64,000 bases of DNA from Enterococcus_K sp051713825 (GCF_051713825.1 NZ_JBIOQR010000001.1:2232001-2296000); one strand, 5' to 3'; shown: positions 9,430 through 17,920, counted from the stretch's first letter. Numbers and translations: made by a program. Notes: generated by a model not told the origin, from the letters alone.

Positions 9430-9770
9430 CAGAAAAATTCAACTCCCCCACAACCAATAATCCGCCTGATTAAATCGTCATAGCCCGATAATAACCCTTG
9501 AATCTGTTGGCTATTAGTTGAGTAGTTAATAGTCGTATCTCCACGCCTTACGGATGAGATAGTTTTTTCTAGCTCATTATGCATAGTTTGATACAAAACC
9601 TCTGTAATCACTCCTTGGAGCTTTTCCCATGGAATTATATTGCCACACGAATTGTACGACTCAATTTCAACGATAATCAGCTCAAGAATTGTGCTCAAAC
9701 GTTCCTCATTGGCTGTTGGCAGCTGTTTTTTTAGCGATTGAATGATTGCTTGCTTGATTTCATCACTCAT
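9429..9770 (-). CDS. Head-tail connector (adaptor) protein
   Basis: 113 residues, predicted largely helical. The N-terminus (IKQAIIQSLKKQLP) and a helix with IIVEIESYN are like the helical head-tail adaptor proteins (gp6/gp15-like) that bind the portal ring. It is the first gene after the capsid and the small 76-residue gene, and precedes the stopper gene, which is the standard adaptor-stopper-completion-terminator order. Confidence 0.65.
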   Translation of the reverse strand: MSDEIKQAIIQSLKKQLPTANEERLSTILELIIVEIESYNSCGNIIPWEKLQGVITEVLYQTMHNELEKTISSVRRGDTTINYSTNSQQIQGLLSGYDDLIRRIIGCGGVEFF

Positions 9771-9781
9771 AAGAAAGCACC

Positions 9782-10012
9782 TTAATCTTCAAGCAAAAAT
9801 ACATCTTGAGCAGCATCCAAAATAGCAATCGCCTTTGTATCTGTTTTATCAACAAACAACCGACCTTTTTCATTGACCGTAATCAGTTTCCGAGTATCTG
9901 GGTGAACGAAACCAACAAAGTTTTTCCCTTTCACCGTTCGATACTCCAATTTTGTTACTTCTTCAGTTGTTTCTTCAGTAGTTACCACTACTTCTTCTTT
10001 TGCTTTAGCCAT
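9782..10012 (-). CDS. Small phage structural-cluster protein of unknown function
   Basis: 76 residues with an acidic, Thr/Glu-rich N-terminal stretch (VTTEETTEEVTK) and a short compact domain containing GKNFVGFVHPDTRKLITVNEKG. A good ribosome site (AGGAGGAAATC before ATG at 10012) supports translation. It lies between the major capsid gene and the connector genes, where decoration or head-fibre proteins can occur, but I do not recognise a family and assign no function. Confidence 0.7.
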   Translation of the reverse strand: MAKAKEEVVVTTEETTEEVTKLEYRTVKGKNFVGFVHPDTRKLITVNEKGRLFVDKTDTKAIAILDAAQDVFLLED

Positions 10013-10037
10013 TATGATTTCCTCCTGAAATTTTGTA

Positions 10038-10071
10038 ATAAGAAAAGAGATAGCTGTTAAACTATCTCTTT
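10038..10071 (-). terminator. Hairpin terminator after the capsid gene
   Basis: A 10-bp perfect stem (AAAGAGATAG / CTATCTCTTT) overlaps the capsid stop codon and is followed on the minus strand by TCTTATT. It is probably a leaky terminator giving more capsid message than connector message. Confidence 0.7.
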
Positions 10072-10960
10072 AAACTGTTTTCCGTTTTAAAATTGAACCT
10101 GAATTTGAAGCTGTGTACTCGATAGTATACTCACCCACAATACCAATACGGCGCGAGTCCGTCGTTTTGGCCAATTCCTCAGCTCTCCATTCGCGTAATG
10201 AGCGTAATTTCACGTAGATTGGATCTAAGAAAATCATTGTCCCGTTTGGTAAACTAGGCTCAATCAATGCAATACCGCTTCCGTAGTTGGATACAATTTT
10301 TCCGACTTGTAAACCAAAAGCCACTGTATCACCAAAGCTAAATACCTTTGTTCCAGCTTTATCGATTTCGTCTGTCATGGAATCAACCATATCCGTTGAC
10401 GTTAATACCAATTTTTCTCCTGCATAGCCTTTGTCATAAATGACTTTAAACGCTTGGTCTACATCTTTACGAGTAACTGCATCGACTGCTGCAGTCGTTA
10501 CTACGTTACCTGCATTGATTAAATTTAGAATACCATTTGTTTTACGACCCACAGAACCATTTTCCTCTGCTTTGACACCTGTAATTAGTTTGCGATTTAG
10601 ATCAAGCTTCATCTCCTGCGCGCGTAACATTACTTGGTTGGTTAGCTCATTCCCTACACCATCGACATTGATAGAGTCTAACGTTCCAGAAACAGATGTT
10701 GATTTACGGAAAATTTCCGTTAAGTTAGAGTACCAAATACGACCAGATTCGGCATCCGAATATTCTCCACCTTCAAGTTGTTCGGACGAATCATCTTCAT
10801 TGATTTGGTACTCTCTCCACTTGATTTCAGTTGATTTAGCGGCTTCCGTTTTACCTGTTCCCAATAACCAAGATAAGAACGGCGTACTTTGGATATTTTC
10901 TGCATTAATGATCGGCGAGATATCCAAATATTCTAAATTATTTGTGCTTGTTTTTTTCAT
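10070..10960 (-). CDS. Major capsid protein (SU10-type HK97 fold)
   Basis: 296 residues. Features seen in SU10-like capsid proteins include the N-terminal NLEYLDISPIINAENIQSTPF..LLG block, EGGEYSDAES, RAQEMKLDLNRKLITG, and a C-terminal region with LDPIYVKLRSLREWRAEELAKT. It forms the procapsid shell with the scaffold encoded just upstream. No separate capsid protease gene is visible in the cluster, in line with a scaffold-driven head without a prohead protease. The ATG at 10960 has GGAGGAATTTTAAAC before it. Confidence 0.88.
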   Translation of the reverse strand: MKKTSTNNLEYLDISPIINAENIQSTPFLSWLLGTGKTEAAKSTEIKWREYQINEDDSSEQLEGGEYSDAESGRIWYSNLTEIFRKSTSVSGTLDSINVDGVGNELTNQVMLRAQEMKLDLNRKLITGVKAEENGSVGRKTNGILNLINAGNVVTTAAVDAVTRKDVDQAFKVIYDKGYAGEKLVLTSTDMVDSMTDEIDKAGTKVFSFGDTVAFGLQVGKIVSNYGSGIALIEPSLPNGTMIFLDPIYVKLRSLREWRAEELAKTTDSRRIGIVGEYTIEYTASNSGSILKRKTV

Positions 10961-10976
10961 GTTTAAAATTCCTCCG

Positions 10977-11600
10977 TTATTGTCCCATCAATTGGCTTAA
11001 ACCAGCTGCTAGCTGTTCTCTGCCATTTTTAACAGGTTCATTATTTTGTTGTTGCGGTTGATTCTTGTTGCCAAATGCACTACTCATTTCAATGTTTTTG
11101 AGTTCATCTGAATGTTTCTCGCTGATTGTCCCCAAAACATTTGTGAAGGCTTCTACGGCATTTTTAGTAAACTCTGTATCTGCGCTAACTAAATTGTTTA
11201 GCATGAACTGAGATACCGATTCACTTAAATCATCACTAAGTTTTAGCCCAGCTATCTGTTCAGCAACAAATGCTTTGTTTTCGCTAGTGACACGCAAATT
11301 CTTTTCCGCTTCAAAGTCAGCTTGCAACTTTTCAAGTGCTACTTGCTCAGGTGACTTGTTCTTCTTTGACGCTTCATAATCCTTGATGGTATCCTGTTTG
11401 ATTTTATCGAGATTATTTTTCTGCCACGATTCTATTGACTTGTCGGAAAAAGCTTGTCTTTCAGCCTGTATGAATTTCTGTGCTTCTTCGTTTGATTCAA
11501 CAAATGTCTTAAAATCATCAAAAGAAAATTTTGGTTGTTCGTTACCGTCTCCGCCTTCAGCAAACATTTGTAAATTCATTGGTAATAATTGTTTTTTCAT
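10977..11600 (-). CDS. Phage scaffolding protein
   Basis: 207 residues from the ATG at 11600, which has GGAAGGAG at the correct distance; an in-frame upstream start at 11648 lacks one. Charged helical protein with the typical N-terminus MKKQLLPMNLQMFAEGG, a long coiled-coil-prone middle (residues about 60-130) and a Gln/Asn-rich linker before a conserved C-terminal NGREQLAAGLSQLMGQ. The layout matches DUF4355-type scaffolds that sit immediately before SU10-type capsids. It should guide procapsid assembly and then leave the shell. Confidence 0.82.
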   Translation of the reverse strand: MKKQLLPMNLQMFAEGGDGNEQPKFSFDDFKTFVESNEEAQKFIQAERQAFSDKSIESWQKNNLDKIKQDTIKDYEASKKNKSPEQVALEKLQADFEAEKNLRVTSENKAFVAEQIAGLKLSDDLSESVSQFMLNNLVSADTEFTKNAVEAFTNVLGTISEKHSDELKNIEMSSAFGNKNQPQQQNNEPVKNGREQLAAGLSQLMGQ

Positions 11601-11607
11601 TGTCTTG

Positions 11608-11702
11608 CTCCTTCCGCCCCACGATTCGCATTGCGCCCCGCATTGCATAAGTTTTTTTGTATGCGCCCCACCATTCTGTTAAGCCCAGCATTGCGCTAGT
11701 TT
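11608..11702 (-). repeat. GGGGC-rich short repeats in the scaffold gene leader
   Basis: Read on the minus strand, the leader contains four related blocks of the form AATG-(C/G)-(T/G)-GGGGC-G-CA (AATGCTGGGC, AATGGTGGGGCGCA, AATGCGGGGCGCA, and a degenerate copy). They lie between the terminator at 11717 and the scaffold ribosome site. No ORF of convincing quality uses them. Their role is unknown. Confidence 0.5.
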
Positions 11703-11716
11703 AACGTCATTTCGGA

Positions 11717-11750
11717 CAAAATAAAAAGACCTAGTAAATACCTAAGTCTT
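11717..11750 (-). terminator. Rho-independent terminator before the scaffold gene
   Basis: Minus-strand stem AAGACUUAG / CUAGGUCUU (one U-G pair, 7-nt loop) followed by UUUUAUUUU. It separates the portal/minor-head messages from the scaffold/capsid messages and overlaps the end of a 17-codon ORF. Confidence 0.75.
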
Positions 11751-11784
11751 CTGCTTCCCAGTATTCTTCGTGATCTTCGTCCAT
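11731..11784 (-). CDS. Possible 17-residue acidic peptide coupled to the DUF6275-like gene
   Basis: The ATG at 11784 shares one base with the TAA of the upstream gene (TAATG), the usual form of translational coupling. It encodes MDEDHEEYWEAEDLGIY, strongly acidic with several aromatics. The stop codon lies inside the following terminator hairpin. There is no independent ribosome site, so it may be only a read-out of chance; I report it because the overlap architecture is the same as that of the surrounding real genes. Confidence 0.35.
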   Translation of the reverse strand: MDEDHEEYWEAEDLGIY

Positions 11785-12023
11785 TATTGAACATCTACTT
11801 TCAAACACTCATTTGATTCTTTGGCGTAAGTATCTACGTAGATTTCTCCTTTATCACCGTTATGAGTGATCTCATACAACGGTGCACCTTTAATTGTAGC
11901 GCTCAAAATAGCTTTGTTGTTTTGCAAAGTCTTACATGACCAAACAATGAAAATGTCGTCTCGCTCAAAACCTTTTGATTCTAAAATATCCTTGCATTTG
12001 TCTGTAAATTTGTTGTTATCCAT
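11784..12023 (-). CDS. DUF6275-like small phage protein
   Basis: 79 residues. The block DIFIVWSCKTLQNNKAILSATI followed by YEITHNGDKGEIYVDTY is a pattern I associate with the DUF6275 family, small proteins found near packaging genes in prophages of Firmicutes. The biochemical role is unknown. The ATG at 12023 has AAGGAGGACTAAAAGAA before it. It is flanked by terminators on both sides and so may be expressed at a level different from its neighbours. Confidence 0.65.
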   Translation of the reverse strand: MDNNKFTDKCKDILESKGFERDDIFIVWSCKTLQNNKAILSATIKGAPLYEITHNGDKGEIYVDTYAKESNECLKVDVQ

Positions 12024-12053
12024 TTCTTTTAGTCCTCCTTAATTTTAGGTACA

Positions 12054-12097
12054 AAAATAGCACTCAATCACTGCTTAAAATGATTGGGTGCTATTTT
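12054..12097. terminator. Bidirectional hairpin terminator
   Basis: Near-perfect 17-bp inverted repeat (AAAATAGCACTCAATCA / TGATTGGGTGCTATTTT) with A and T runs at both ends. It follows the minor head and 56-codon genes and contains the stop codon of the latter. Confidence 0.85.
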
Positions 12098-12261
12098 ACT
12101 TGATTCCTTTTTTCTAACTCTTTTAATACTGCATCCTGTTCATCGGAAGAAAGCCAGGTAAATCTGAGTTTAGCAAGCTCTTCGTCTGTCATAGACTTAG
12201 GATTGATTTTAGGAACATCAGCTAATCCAACATCATCAATTAATTCAAATGGTTTACTCAT
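12091..12261 (-). CDS. Small phage protein of unknown function (56 residues)
   Basis: The ATG at 12261 has AAGGAGCTGAGCAAG before it and overlaps the end of the minor head gene by 8 nt (ATGAGTAA). The product begins MSKPFELIDDVGLADVPKI and has a charged helical C-terminal half (LSSDEQDAVLKELEKRNQVK). The stop is a TAG inside the following terminator. I do not recognise a family; size and position suggest a small head-associated or regulatory protein. Confidence 0.7.
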   Translation of the reverse strand: MSKPFELIDDVGLADVPKINPKSMTDEELAKLRFTWLSSDEQDAVLKELEKRNQVK

Positions 12262-13921
12262 CTTGCTCAGCTCCTTTCACCATTACTTCAATAACTATTT
12301 TTTTCTTTTTATCTATGGTATCCATCTTCGCACTGATTATCTCATATTTATTGCCTTTTTGCAAAATCAATTCACTTTCATGGATATTATCTGTAGCATA
12401 AATATTCGTCCCTTTAGGCACTCTAATTTCTATTTTAATGGGATATGAACGGAAGACGTTTTTTGCTGGAATAACGCTAGTAGACAAGAAACCTTTATCC
12501 ACGAATTCTACTTTATTATTGTTCATAAATTCAATTAATTCAGAAATAGCTTTAACTTTTGAATTAGTCCAATTTTCTGCGATTTCTGATAACCAAGGCA
12601 TTCCTACCCATCTATCAACCTTTATGTCTTGATTTAATACATTTTTACTTATTACACGACTCAAAGCTTCGATGGTTTTAATAGATTCGGAAGTTAAATT
12701 TGATAAATCATCTTTTCTTAACGCTTGATTAATCATGAAACTATTCGCGGTTTGTATATACCCTTCCCTGTCTCTACGAAGACGTCCATCAATAGCATAC
12801 TGCTCTTCATCACTAGCCTTATTATGCTTGTTTATAAATTCCAGGTAATTATCCGGGTTGATATAATCGAATTTTCTACGCTTTGATAAGTCTATCCCAA
12901 ATTCATTTTTCGCGAAGTCGTTTAATAGATCCCCAAACATTTCTTCGTATAGTTCATCTATGCTTTCATCTAACTCCGGCATTTTAGGAATCACAGTACA
13001 ACGACAACGACCATGATACGGTGGGTACCAACCATCCTTTATGAGTTTGCCATGCCTTCCACTTTGTTGGCCACATACGGAACAAACTCGCTCATCTTCT
13101 GCTGACCAACTCATCCTATCTTTTAAACCGGCGTCATCCAATGATCTATTAATACCGGCCACAGCAAAATGAGCGTATTCCGTTCGCACGAGATTTTCAA
13201 TTGCCCTGTTAAATTTACCTTCTTCGAGCTTAAACATGTCGGAGATATCACTATCGCCACGCATGCTTTTAAGAGCTTCCAACACGCCTTCACCGCTTGC
13301 TACTGCATTGACGATAGATTGGCTCAAATTCTGCTCCAAGCGTGACACATTGCCCCACAAACGACTAGAAAACGTCCGACCACTCCAGGGATAGTTCAAC
13401 ATGGTTTCTAAATCTGTTTTTGGTAACCTGGAATAATCTCCCGTCCCTAGAATTATGCCCAGGGCTCTTGAATTTGAAGCGTATAGTCTGTTGACCATTT
13501 TCTCAAGACCGTCATTAAACTTTTCTTCGATATTTTCGTTTTGAATTTCTGCAGCCAGGATAGAAAAAATATCCCCACGCATTTGCAATAATCGGTTAAC
13601 TTTCGCATAATCATAGCTCGGAAAAAACTCATCAATGAATTCTTGATATTTCTCATCTGAACTCATTAGTTCTTTGTAATGTTCATCAAGGTACTTTCTA
13701 TATTTCTCTTGATCTCGCCGATTAGCGTCAGAAAGAAGCTCGTCTTGAGTTATGTTATGTAGGTCAGATTGCCCTAGCAACATCTCTTCAATACGTTTCA
13801 ACGCATTAGGAAAAGTCATTGTGAGTTGCTTAATGGTTTGTTGCTCCATTTCCAACCGAGCCTTGTCCTCTAACTCTCGACGGCGCTCCCAGTATTGCTC
13901 ACTTGGTGTCTGTTTGGTCAT
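12254..13921 (-). CDS. Minor head protein (SPP1 gp7/Mu F type) with C-terminal ADP-ribosyltransferase domain
   Basis: About 555 residues from the ATG at 13921. Residues about 90-320 form the phage head morphogenesis domain, ending in the zinc-ligand-like block ERVCSVCGQQSGRH...PPYHGRCRCTV. The C-terminal 190 residues carry the R-S-E pattern of arginine-type ADP-ribosyltransferase toxins: R437 (VDRWVG), STS at about 480-482 (GFLSTSV) and E515-x-E517 (HESELIL). Such proteins are packaged in the head and may be injected with DNA, where the transferase could modify host proteins. It follows the portal gene with overlap. Enzyme activity and target are inferred. A GTG at 13930 is an alternative start. 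Confidence 0.82.
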   Translation of the reverse strand: MTKQTPSEQYWERRRELEDKARLEMEQQTIKQLTMTFPNALKRIEEMLLGQSDLHNITQDELLSDANRRDQEKYRKYLDEHYKELMSSDEKYQEFIDEFFPSYDYAKVNRLLQMRGDIFSILAAEIQNENIEEKFNDGLEKMVNRLYASNSRALGIILGTGDYSRLPKTDLETMLNYPWSGRTFSSRLWGNVSRLEQNLSQSIVNAVASGEGVLEALKSMRGDSDISDMFKLEEGKFNRAIENLVRTEYAHFAVAGINRSLDDAGLKDRMSWSAEDERVCSVCGQQSGRHGKLIKDGWYPPYHGRCRCTVIPKMPELDESIDELYEEMFGDLLNDFAKNEFGIDLSKRRKFDYINPDNYLEFINKHNKASDEEQYAIDGRLRRDREGYIQTANSFMINQALRKDDLSNLTSESIKTIEALSRVISKNVLNQDIKVDRWVGMPWLSEIAENWTNSKVKAISELIEFMNNNKVEFVDKGFLSTSVIPAKNVFRSYPIKIEIRVPKGTNIYATDNIHESELILQKGNKYEIISAKMDTIDKKKKIVIEVMVKGAEQDE

Positions 13922-15374
13922 TGTCCCCACCGCCTAATTTTCCGTATTCGCTATCAGGGTATTGCTGACTACTTTCGGCGTCCATCATCTCGTTTTCGTA
14001 GTCGACATCAGTCACGAATGGAATCTGACTTTGAATCGTCCGTTTAGATACGTACGGAGCTAGTTTTGGCAACGAATCAGCTAGGTAGCTCAAATCTGTT
14101 GGTAATGAGCGTGTGAACGTGTAGATTAACTTGCTAGTGTCCAAGTCCACTTTATCGATTTGTTTCATGAAAGCAGCAACCGTATCAGAACATTCTTTCA
14201 AGCCTTCAGTAAAATATTGCTCTTTCGTATTCGTCTTGGCTTCAAGTGTTATGATTTGCCACTTTCTAGCTTCACCCGAACTGTTTGATTTAAACACCTC
14301 ATCGTTAAAATCGATTGCTTTACAGATAGTGTAAAATTGTTTTTTTAGTAAGTCGATGTGATACTCGTTAAAATCTTTAAGCAAGTCTTTAGTAACGTAC
14401 TCAGCTTTAGCATTAGGATCCTTTAGGTTGATAATCCCCAACGATTCCATCATACTTTTAGCTTCCTTTTCATTCATCGACGTTCCCGTGATAAGCATGT
14501 ACGCTAATTTGAACTGTTCAACTTCATTCTGCTGATCTGATAAGGTGCGGTCTATTGCGTCGCTTATTTCCTCCGCTACCTCAAAATCACAGTAGCGGTT
14601 TGTGTTGTTCTTGAACTCGGACAAATAGATAATGTTTAAAGGATTTACTACAGCCCCCATGTTCTTGAATGCAGGGCTGATACTGGAAATATTTGAATCA
14701 ACATACTGGTTATAAGTAGTGATTTCTTTATCTGTCACTAACACCAATTCATCATAATACTTTTTCATATATGGATCATATTTTTCCTTGATATAGATAG
14801 CGCCGTTCTCATACTTCTCAGCTCGCCATGGTTCAATATTGGAAGCCCACAGTTCCCATTCTTTGTCCGCTATCTGCTTGGGCTCAATCAGCCTAAATGC
14901 TACACCGCAAGCGCCTTGATATGTGGCAGTATCGGTGTTTAGCATATTAAAACGCATGTCCTCAACTTTTTGGCTGAAAGATTCGAACTCTTCGGGTGTT
15001 GTAGGACTGTCAATCTGATTACCTAAAAATTTATCTTTCATCTTCTGTAACAAATTACGTTTCTGCGTAGACACGTCGTAATCTAACTTGACAGGCTTGC
15101 CAATAAAATGGTTAACAGCCTGGTCGACAACAATGTTAAACATACCTGCGTGAATCTTATTGTTTACTTTGATGATTTTTGTGTTTGGTTTTGGGCGACT
15201 ATCTATTTCGTTTTTCTCGCTCGTGTACGCTAGGTACTTTCGTTCTCTGTCATCAAAAAAAGGCTTCATGTCTGACATAAAACCGTTTGGGTCGAATTCG
15301 CCAACCTCAATCTGAGTAGCGTATTTAGTTCGTATTCGTTTGTAATTTTTTAATGATAAATTTGATTGAAACAA
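13899..15374 (-). CDS. Portal protein (SPP1 gp6-like)
   Basis: 491 residues. The start is a TTG at 15374, supported by AGGAGGTGA 10 nt upstream. The sequence contains blocks typical of SPP1-type portals: IKVNNKIHAGMFNIVVDQAVNHFIGKPV-like N-terminal region, YLSEFKNNTNRYCDFE, and the DRTLSDQQNEVEQF..AYMLITG segment. The portal forms the dodecameric DNA channel at one capsid vertex and binds terminase. It lies between the large terminase gene and the minor head gene, as in SPP1-like packaging modules. Confidence 0.9.
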   Translation of the reverse strand: MFQSNLSLKNYKRIRTKYATQIEVGEFDPNGFMSDMKPFFDDRERKYLAYTSEKNEIDSRPKPNTKIIKVNNKIHAGMFNIVVDQAVNHFIGKPVKLDYDVSTQKRNLLQKMKDKFLGNQIDSPTTPEEFESFSQKVEDMRFNMLNTDTATYQGACGVAFRLIEPKQIADKEWELWASNIEPWRAEKYENGAIYIKEKYDPYMKKYYDELVLVTDKEITTYNQYVDSNISSISPAFKNMGAVVNPLNIIYLSEFKNNTNRYCDFEVAEEISDAIDRTLSDQQNEVEQFKLAYMLITGTSMNEKEAKSMMESLGIINLKDPNAKAEYVTKDLLKDFNEYHIDLLKKQFYTICKAIDFNDEVFKSNSSGEARKWQIITLEAKTNTKEQYFTEGLKECSDTVAAFMKQIDKVDLDTSKLIYTFTRSLPTDLSYLADSLPKLAPYVSKRTIQSQIPFVTDVDYENEMMDAESSQQYPDSEYGKLGGGDNDQTDTK

Positions 15375-15388
15375 TATTCAGTCACCTC

Positions 15389-16774
15389 CTAATATTGAAT
15401 GAAATTGAAGTCATCTTCCTCGTTTATTGTTTCTACTACTCCAGTCAGTGCGTCAGGAGCGTCATCGTGTTTGTTTTTACCCTCACGTTGAAACGTAGTA
15501 ATTGCTTCATAAAACTCAGGCCAACGTATCGCCCAATCTTCTGGGAAATAAACTAGGTTCTCGACTAATGCTGAGTTAGATAATATTCGAGACTGCTTAT
15601 TATCTGATTGATGAAACGGTTCGTAATAAGCATTACGATATCCTTTTTCTTTAGCTATACGTTCCGAGTTACGAGAAAAACCACGCCCACCAGAGTTAGA
15701 CTCTACACGAACATGGTTAATTCTATTTACTATCGCTTGATTAGCATGTGCAATTTCAGTATCTTCCATCGGTTTTTTTGTGTACAAAACATCTAACACT
15801 TCTGCTGTATGATCCTCAGTTTCGCCAAACGCTATAGAGCAAAGATAATCTTCCCCTCTGTCTGCAGTATCTGTATACACCCATCGTTTGATATACGTTG
15901 ATTCCGTTTCATAAGTCTGAAACTTTTGATACAGTCTGCCTTTTAAATCAATAGGTTGCTGCTGATAGTTAGCCAGCGCAATATCTTGTCCCATTGTTTT
16001 AACTTTACGTTGATACTCATCGTAAGACAAAACGTCATCACAAAGCATTTGATGTGTCTCTTCGTCACAGGCTTTAAAATTAATATGCTTCACTCGATAT
16101 CCGCTTTTAGGAAGCTCCTTTAATACCTTGCCAGCCAAATCATTACTATGCCACCTAGTCATATTAATGATGATTTTGCCCTTAGACTCAAGGCGAGAAA
16201 GCATCGTATTAATGAACCATTCCCATTGATCGTTTAGGGTAGTTGCATTATTCGCTTCTTTGGCGTTTTTGATTACATCATCGATAATGATAATATCTGC
16301 ACCGAAACCTGTGGCAGTCCCTGTAGGTGAAGTAGCTAGATAGTTGTTATAACCATCCTCTAGACTCCAAAGATTCATTGCACCATCACCATATTTTATT
16401 TTGGCGTTAAATATATCGGAATAAACAATCTTATTTTCATCAGCTTTAACCTCTTGTATTGTGTTACGTACATTTTTAGAGAATACGGTAGACAACGTTT
16501 CGTTATACGACCCTGTCATAATTTTCTTGCTATGGTCGTTTCCAAGGACCCATTCAACAAATTTTCCCAGTGTTAACGACTTACCATGTCTAGGCGGCAT
16601 ATTAAGCACGAGAACATCGTGCTCGTTGTCATTTAAGAACCCTTGAAACTCAGTGCATACATTTTGTAGGTACTTTCTATCTCGCTTGTAAAAGCTGGGC
16701 ATAATCAAGTGACAGTAATCAAAGAAAAACATCTTAGCAAGCTGAACTTTTGCACCCAAAGCAATTTTATCCAT
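15389..16774 (-). CDS. terL: Terminase large subunit
   Basis: 461 residues. The N-terminal ATPase has Walker A PPRHGKS at residues about 60-66 and Walker B IIIIDD near residue 148 with a following coupling-motif-like INMTRWH. The C-terminal RNase H-like nuclease region includes YTDTADRGEDYLCS, RVESNSGGRGFSRN and a C-terminal KHDDAPDALTG motif typical of the nuclease active site. It translocates and cuts concatemeric phage DNA. It overlaps the small subunit gene by 8 nt. Confidence 0.93.
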   Translation of the reverse strand: MDKIALGAKVQLAKMFFFDYCHLIMPSFYKRDRKYLQNVCTEFQGFLNDNEHDVLVLNMPPRHGKSLTLGKFVEWVLGNDHSKKIMTGSYNETLSTVFSKNVRNTIQEVKADENKIVYSDIFNAKIKYGDGAMNLWSLEDGYNNYLATSPTGTATGFGADIIIIDDVIKNAKEANNATTLNDQWEWFINTMLSRLESKGKIIINMTRWHSNDLAGKVLKELPKSGYRVKHINFKACDEETHQMLCDDVLSYDEYQRKVKTMGQDIALANYQQQPIDLKGRLYQKFQTYETESTYIKRWVYTDTADRGEDYLCSIAFGETEDHTAEVLDVLYTKKPMEDTEIAHANQAIVNRINHVRVESNSGGRGFSRNSERIAKEKGYRNAYYEPFHQSDNKQSRILSNSALVENLVYFPEDWAIRWPEFYEAITTFQREGKNKHDDAPDALTGVVETINEEDDFNFIQY

Positions 16775-17174
16775 CTCGTACAGCCAACTTCCTTAATTCA
16801 TCTTCAGTTAGATTTTCGAATGGATTATTAATATTTCCTGAGTGCTCGATTTCTTGTTTATCAGCATATATTCCTGCAATAGTAAGTAACATTTTTCTAT
16901 CTTGATGTCCTTTTTCTTTGAGAGCGTATTTATAGGCGGCATTAAGAACATCCGAAGCTTTGCCCTTAATGAGGTCCATTGTTGTATCGTTGACTAAAGT
17001 AACGAATCCTTCCTTTTTCATAGCATCATAGTACTTATTTCTGCTAATTCTTGCCAGATTACACAATTCTGTGACTGTTTTACCTATATGTTCCGGATTT
17101 ACCAACACTTCAAAGAGTTTCTTCTCTGCAGCCGTTAGCTTGTATTTGTCACTTTCTGTACCATTTTTAGACAT
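16767..17174 (-). CDS. terS: Terminase small subunit
   Basis: 135 residues, directly upstream of and overlapping the large subunit gene. The N-terminal half has a helix-turn-helix-like element (VTELCNLARISRNKYYDAMKK) for binding the packaging site, and the C-terminal half is helical with an acidic end (NLTEDELRKLA). It recognises the packaging start on phage DNA and positions the large subunit. AAGGAGGTGATTAAGA precedes the ATG. Confidence 0.82.
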   Translation of the reverse strand: MSKNGTESDKYKLTAAEKKLFEVLVNPEHIGKTVTELCNLARISRNKYYDAMKKEGFVTLVNDTTMDLIKGKASDVLNAAYKYALKEKGHQDRKMLLTIAGIYADKQEIEHSGNINNPFENLTEDELRKLAVRDG

Positions 17175-17249
17175 TCTTAATCACCTCCTTATGTACTAAA
17201 AAAGCCACCCAGTTATGAGCGACTTGATCGTTTAATTTAAAAAATGAAA

Positions 17250-17326
17250 AACCGACAAACTGGATTGACATGTAATTAAAAGGAAGTTTGATAGGTTGTT
17301 TAACTTATCCGTTTATCGGTCTCATT
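17250..17326. other. Inverted repeat upstream of terminase genes, candidate packaging site
   Basis: The 208-nt non-coding gap 17175-17382 contains ACCGACAAACTGGA and, about 60 nt away, its near reverse complement TCCGTTTATCGGT. Location immediately before the small terminase gene is where cos or pac sites are often found. No sequence proof of cleavage is visible. Confidence 0.3.
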
Positions 17327-17341
17327 CCACGCTATCATAAT

Positions 17342-17367
17342 ACCACGGAAAGAGTGGTGTTTTTTTC
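17342..17367 (+). terminator. Plus-strand hairpin terminator
   Basis: ACCAC / GTGGT stem with 7-nt loop followed by GTTTTTTT. It faces the end of the ArpU-like gene, so it would stop plus-strand (antisense) transcription entering the late regulator region. Confidence 0.5.
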
Positions 17368-17382
17368 AAACTTTTTTTAACC

Positions 17383-17895
17383 TCACTTGAAGTCAATCGC
17401 TGATACACCGAACAATAGAACGGCCATATCTTTAATAGCAATTTTTGTATCACGATATACTGTCCCTTGTTCAACATGAAAATACTCACATATTTCCTTC
17501 ACTGTCATATGTTCATCAACTAAATATCTTTGCTTCAAAATTTTAAATCTACGTTGTTCCTCAACAGAACCTTTGCGACAATTCCATTCATAAGCTACCA
17601 GCATCTTATCTACATGGTTCATCATCATCAGTGTTTTTTTTCGGTATATTGTTAAGCTTTTTAAAGTCAATGATTCTAAGCTAAAGTCTGGATAGTCGTC
17701 CGGTATTGCTTCTTGAATTGTCTCATCGCATAAATCTTTTAATTTGATATAGTTTTTCAAAAGTAGCTCTGTGTTCCTAAGGTTACGTGATTTCTCTTCA
17801 CGTTTCATTTTATTGCTTTGTTTTCTATGTTCCTGTAAAACCGTTGCTGTAATAATTTCAAGCTGGTGCTTCGTTAGATTATTATTCTTAGCCAT
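17383..17895 (-). CDS. ArpU-family late transcriptional regulator
   Basis: About 170 residues from the ATG at 17895, preceded by AAGGAGG; an upstream in-frame start at 17913 overlaps the ribosome site. The C-terminal part carries a sigma-region-4-like helix-turn-helix (RFKILKQRYLVDEHMTVKEICEYFHVEQGTVYRDTKIAIKD, quoted in parts: YLVDEHMTVKEICEYF and GTVYRDTK). This pattern is typical of ArpU/RinA-type proteins that switch on packaging and structural genes in phages of Gram-positive bacteria. Its position just before the terminase genes, at the early/late boundary, supports this role. Confidence 0.8.
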   Translation of the reverse strand: MAKNNNLTKHQLEIITATVLQEHRKQSNKMKREEKSRNLRNTELLLKNYIKLKDLCDETIQEAIPDDYPDFSLESLTLKSLTIYRKKTLMMMNHVDKMLVAYEWNCRKGSVEEQRRFKILKQRYLVDEHMTVKEICEYFHVEQGTVYRDTKIAIKDMAVLLFGVSAIDFK

Positions 17896-17920
17896 TAAAC
17901 ATCCTCCTTGCATTTAAAAA

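Noticed and set aside
10440..11000. 186-codon plus-strand frame opposite the capsid gene
   Set aside because: Shadow of the capsid gene; no start signal and Ser/Pro-rich composition.
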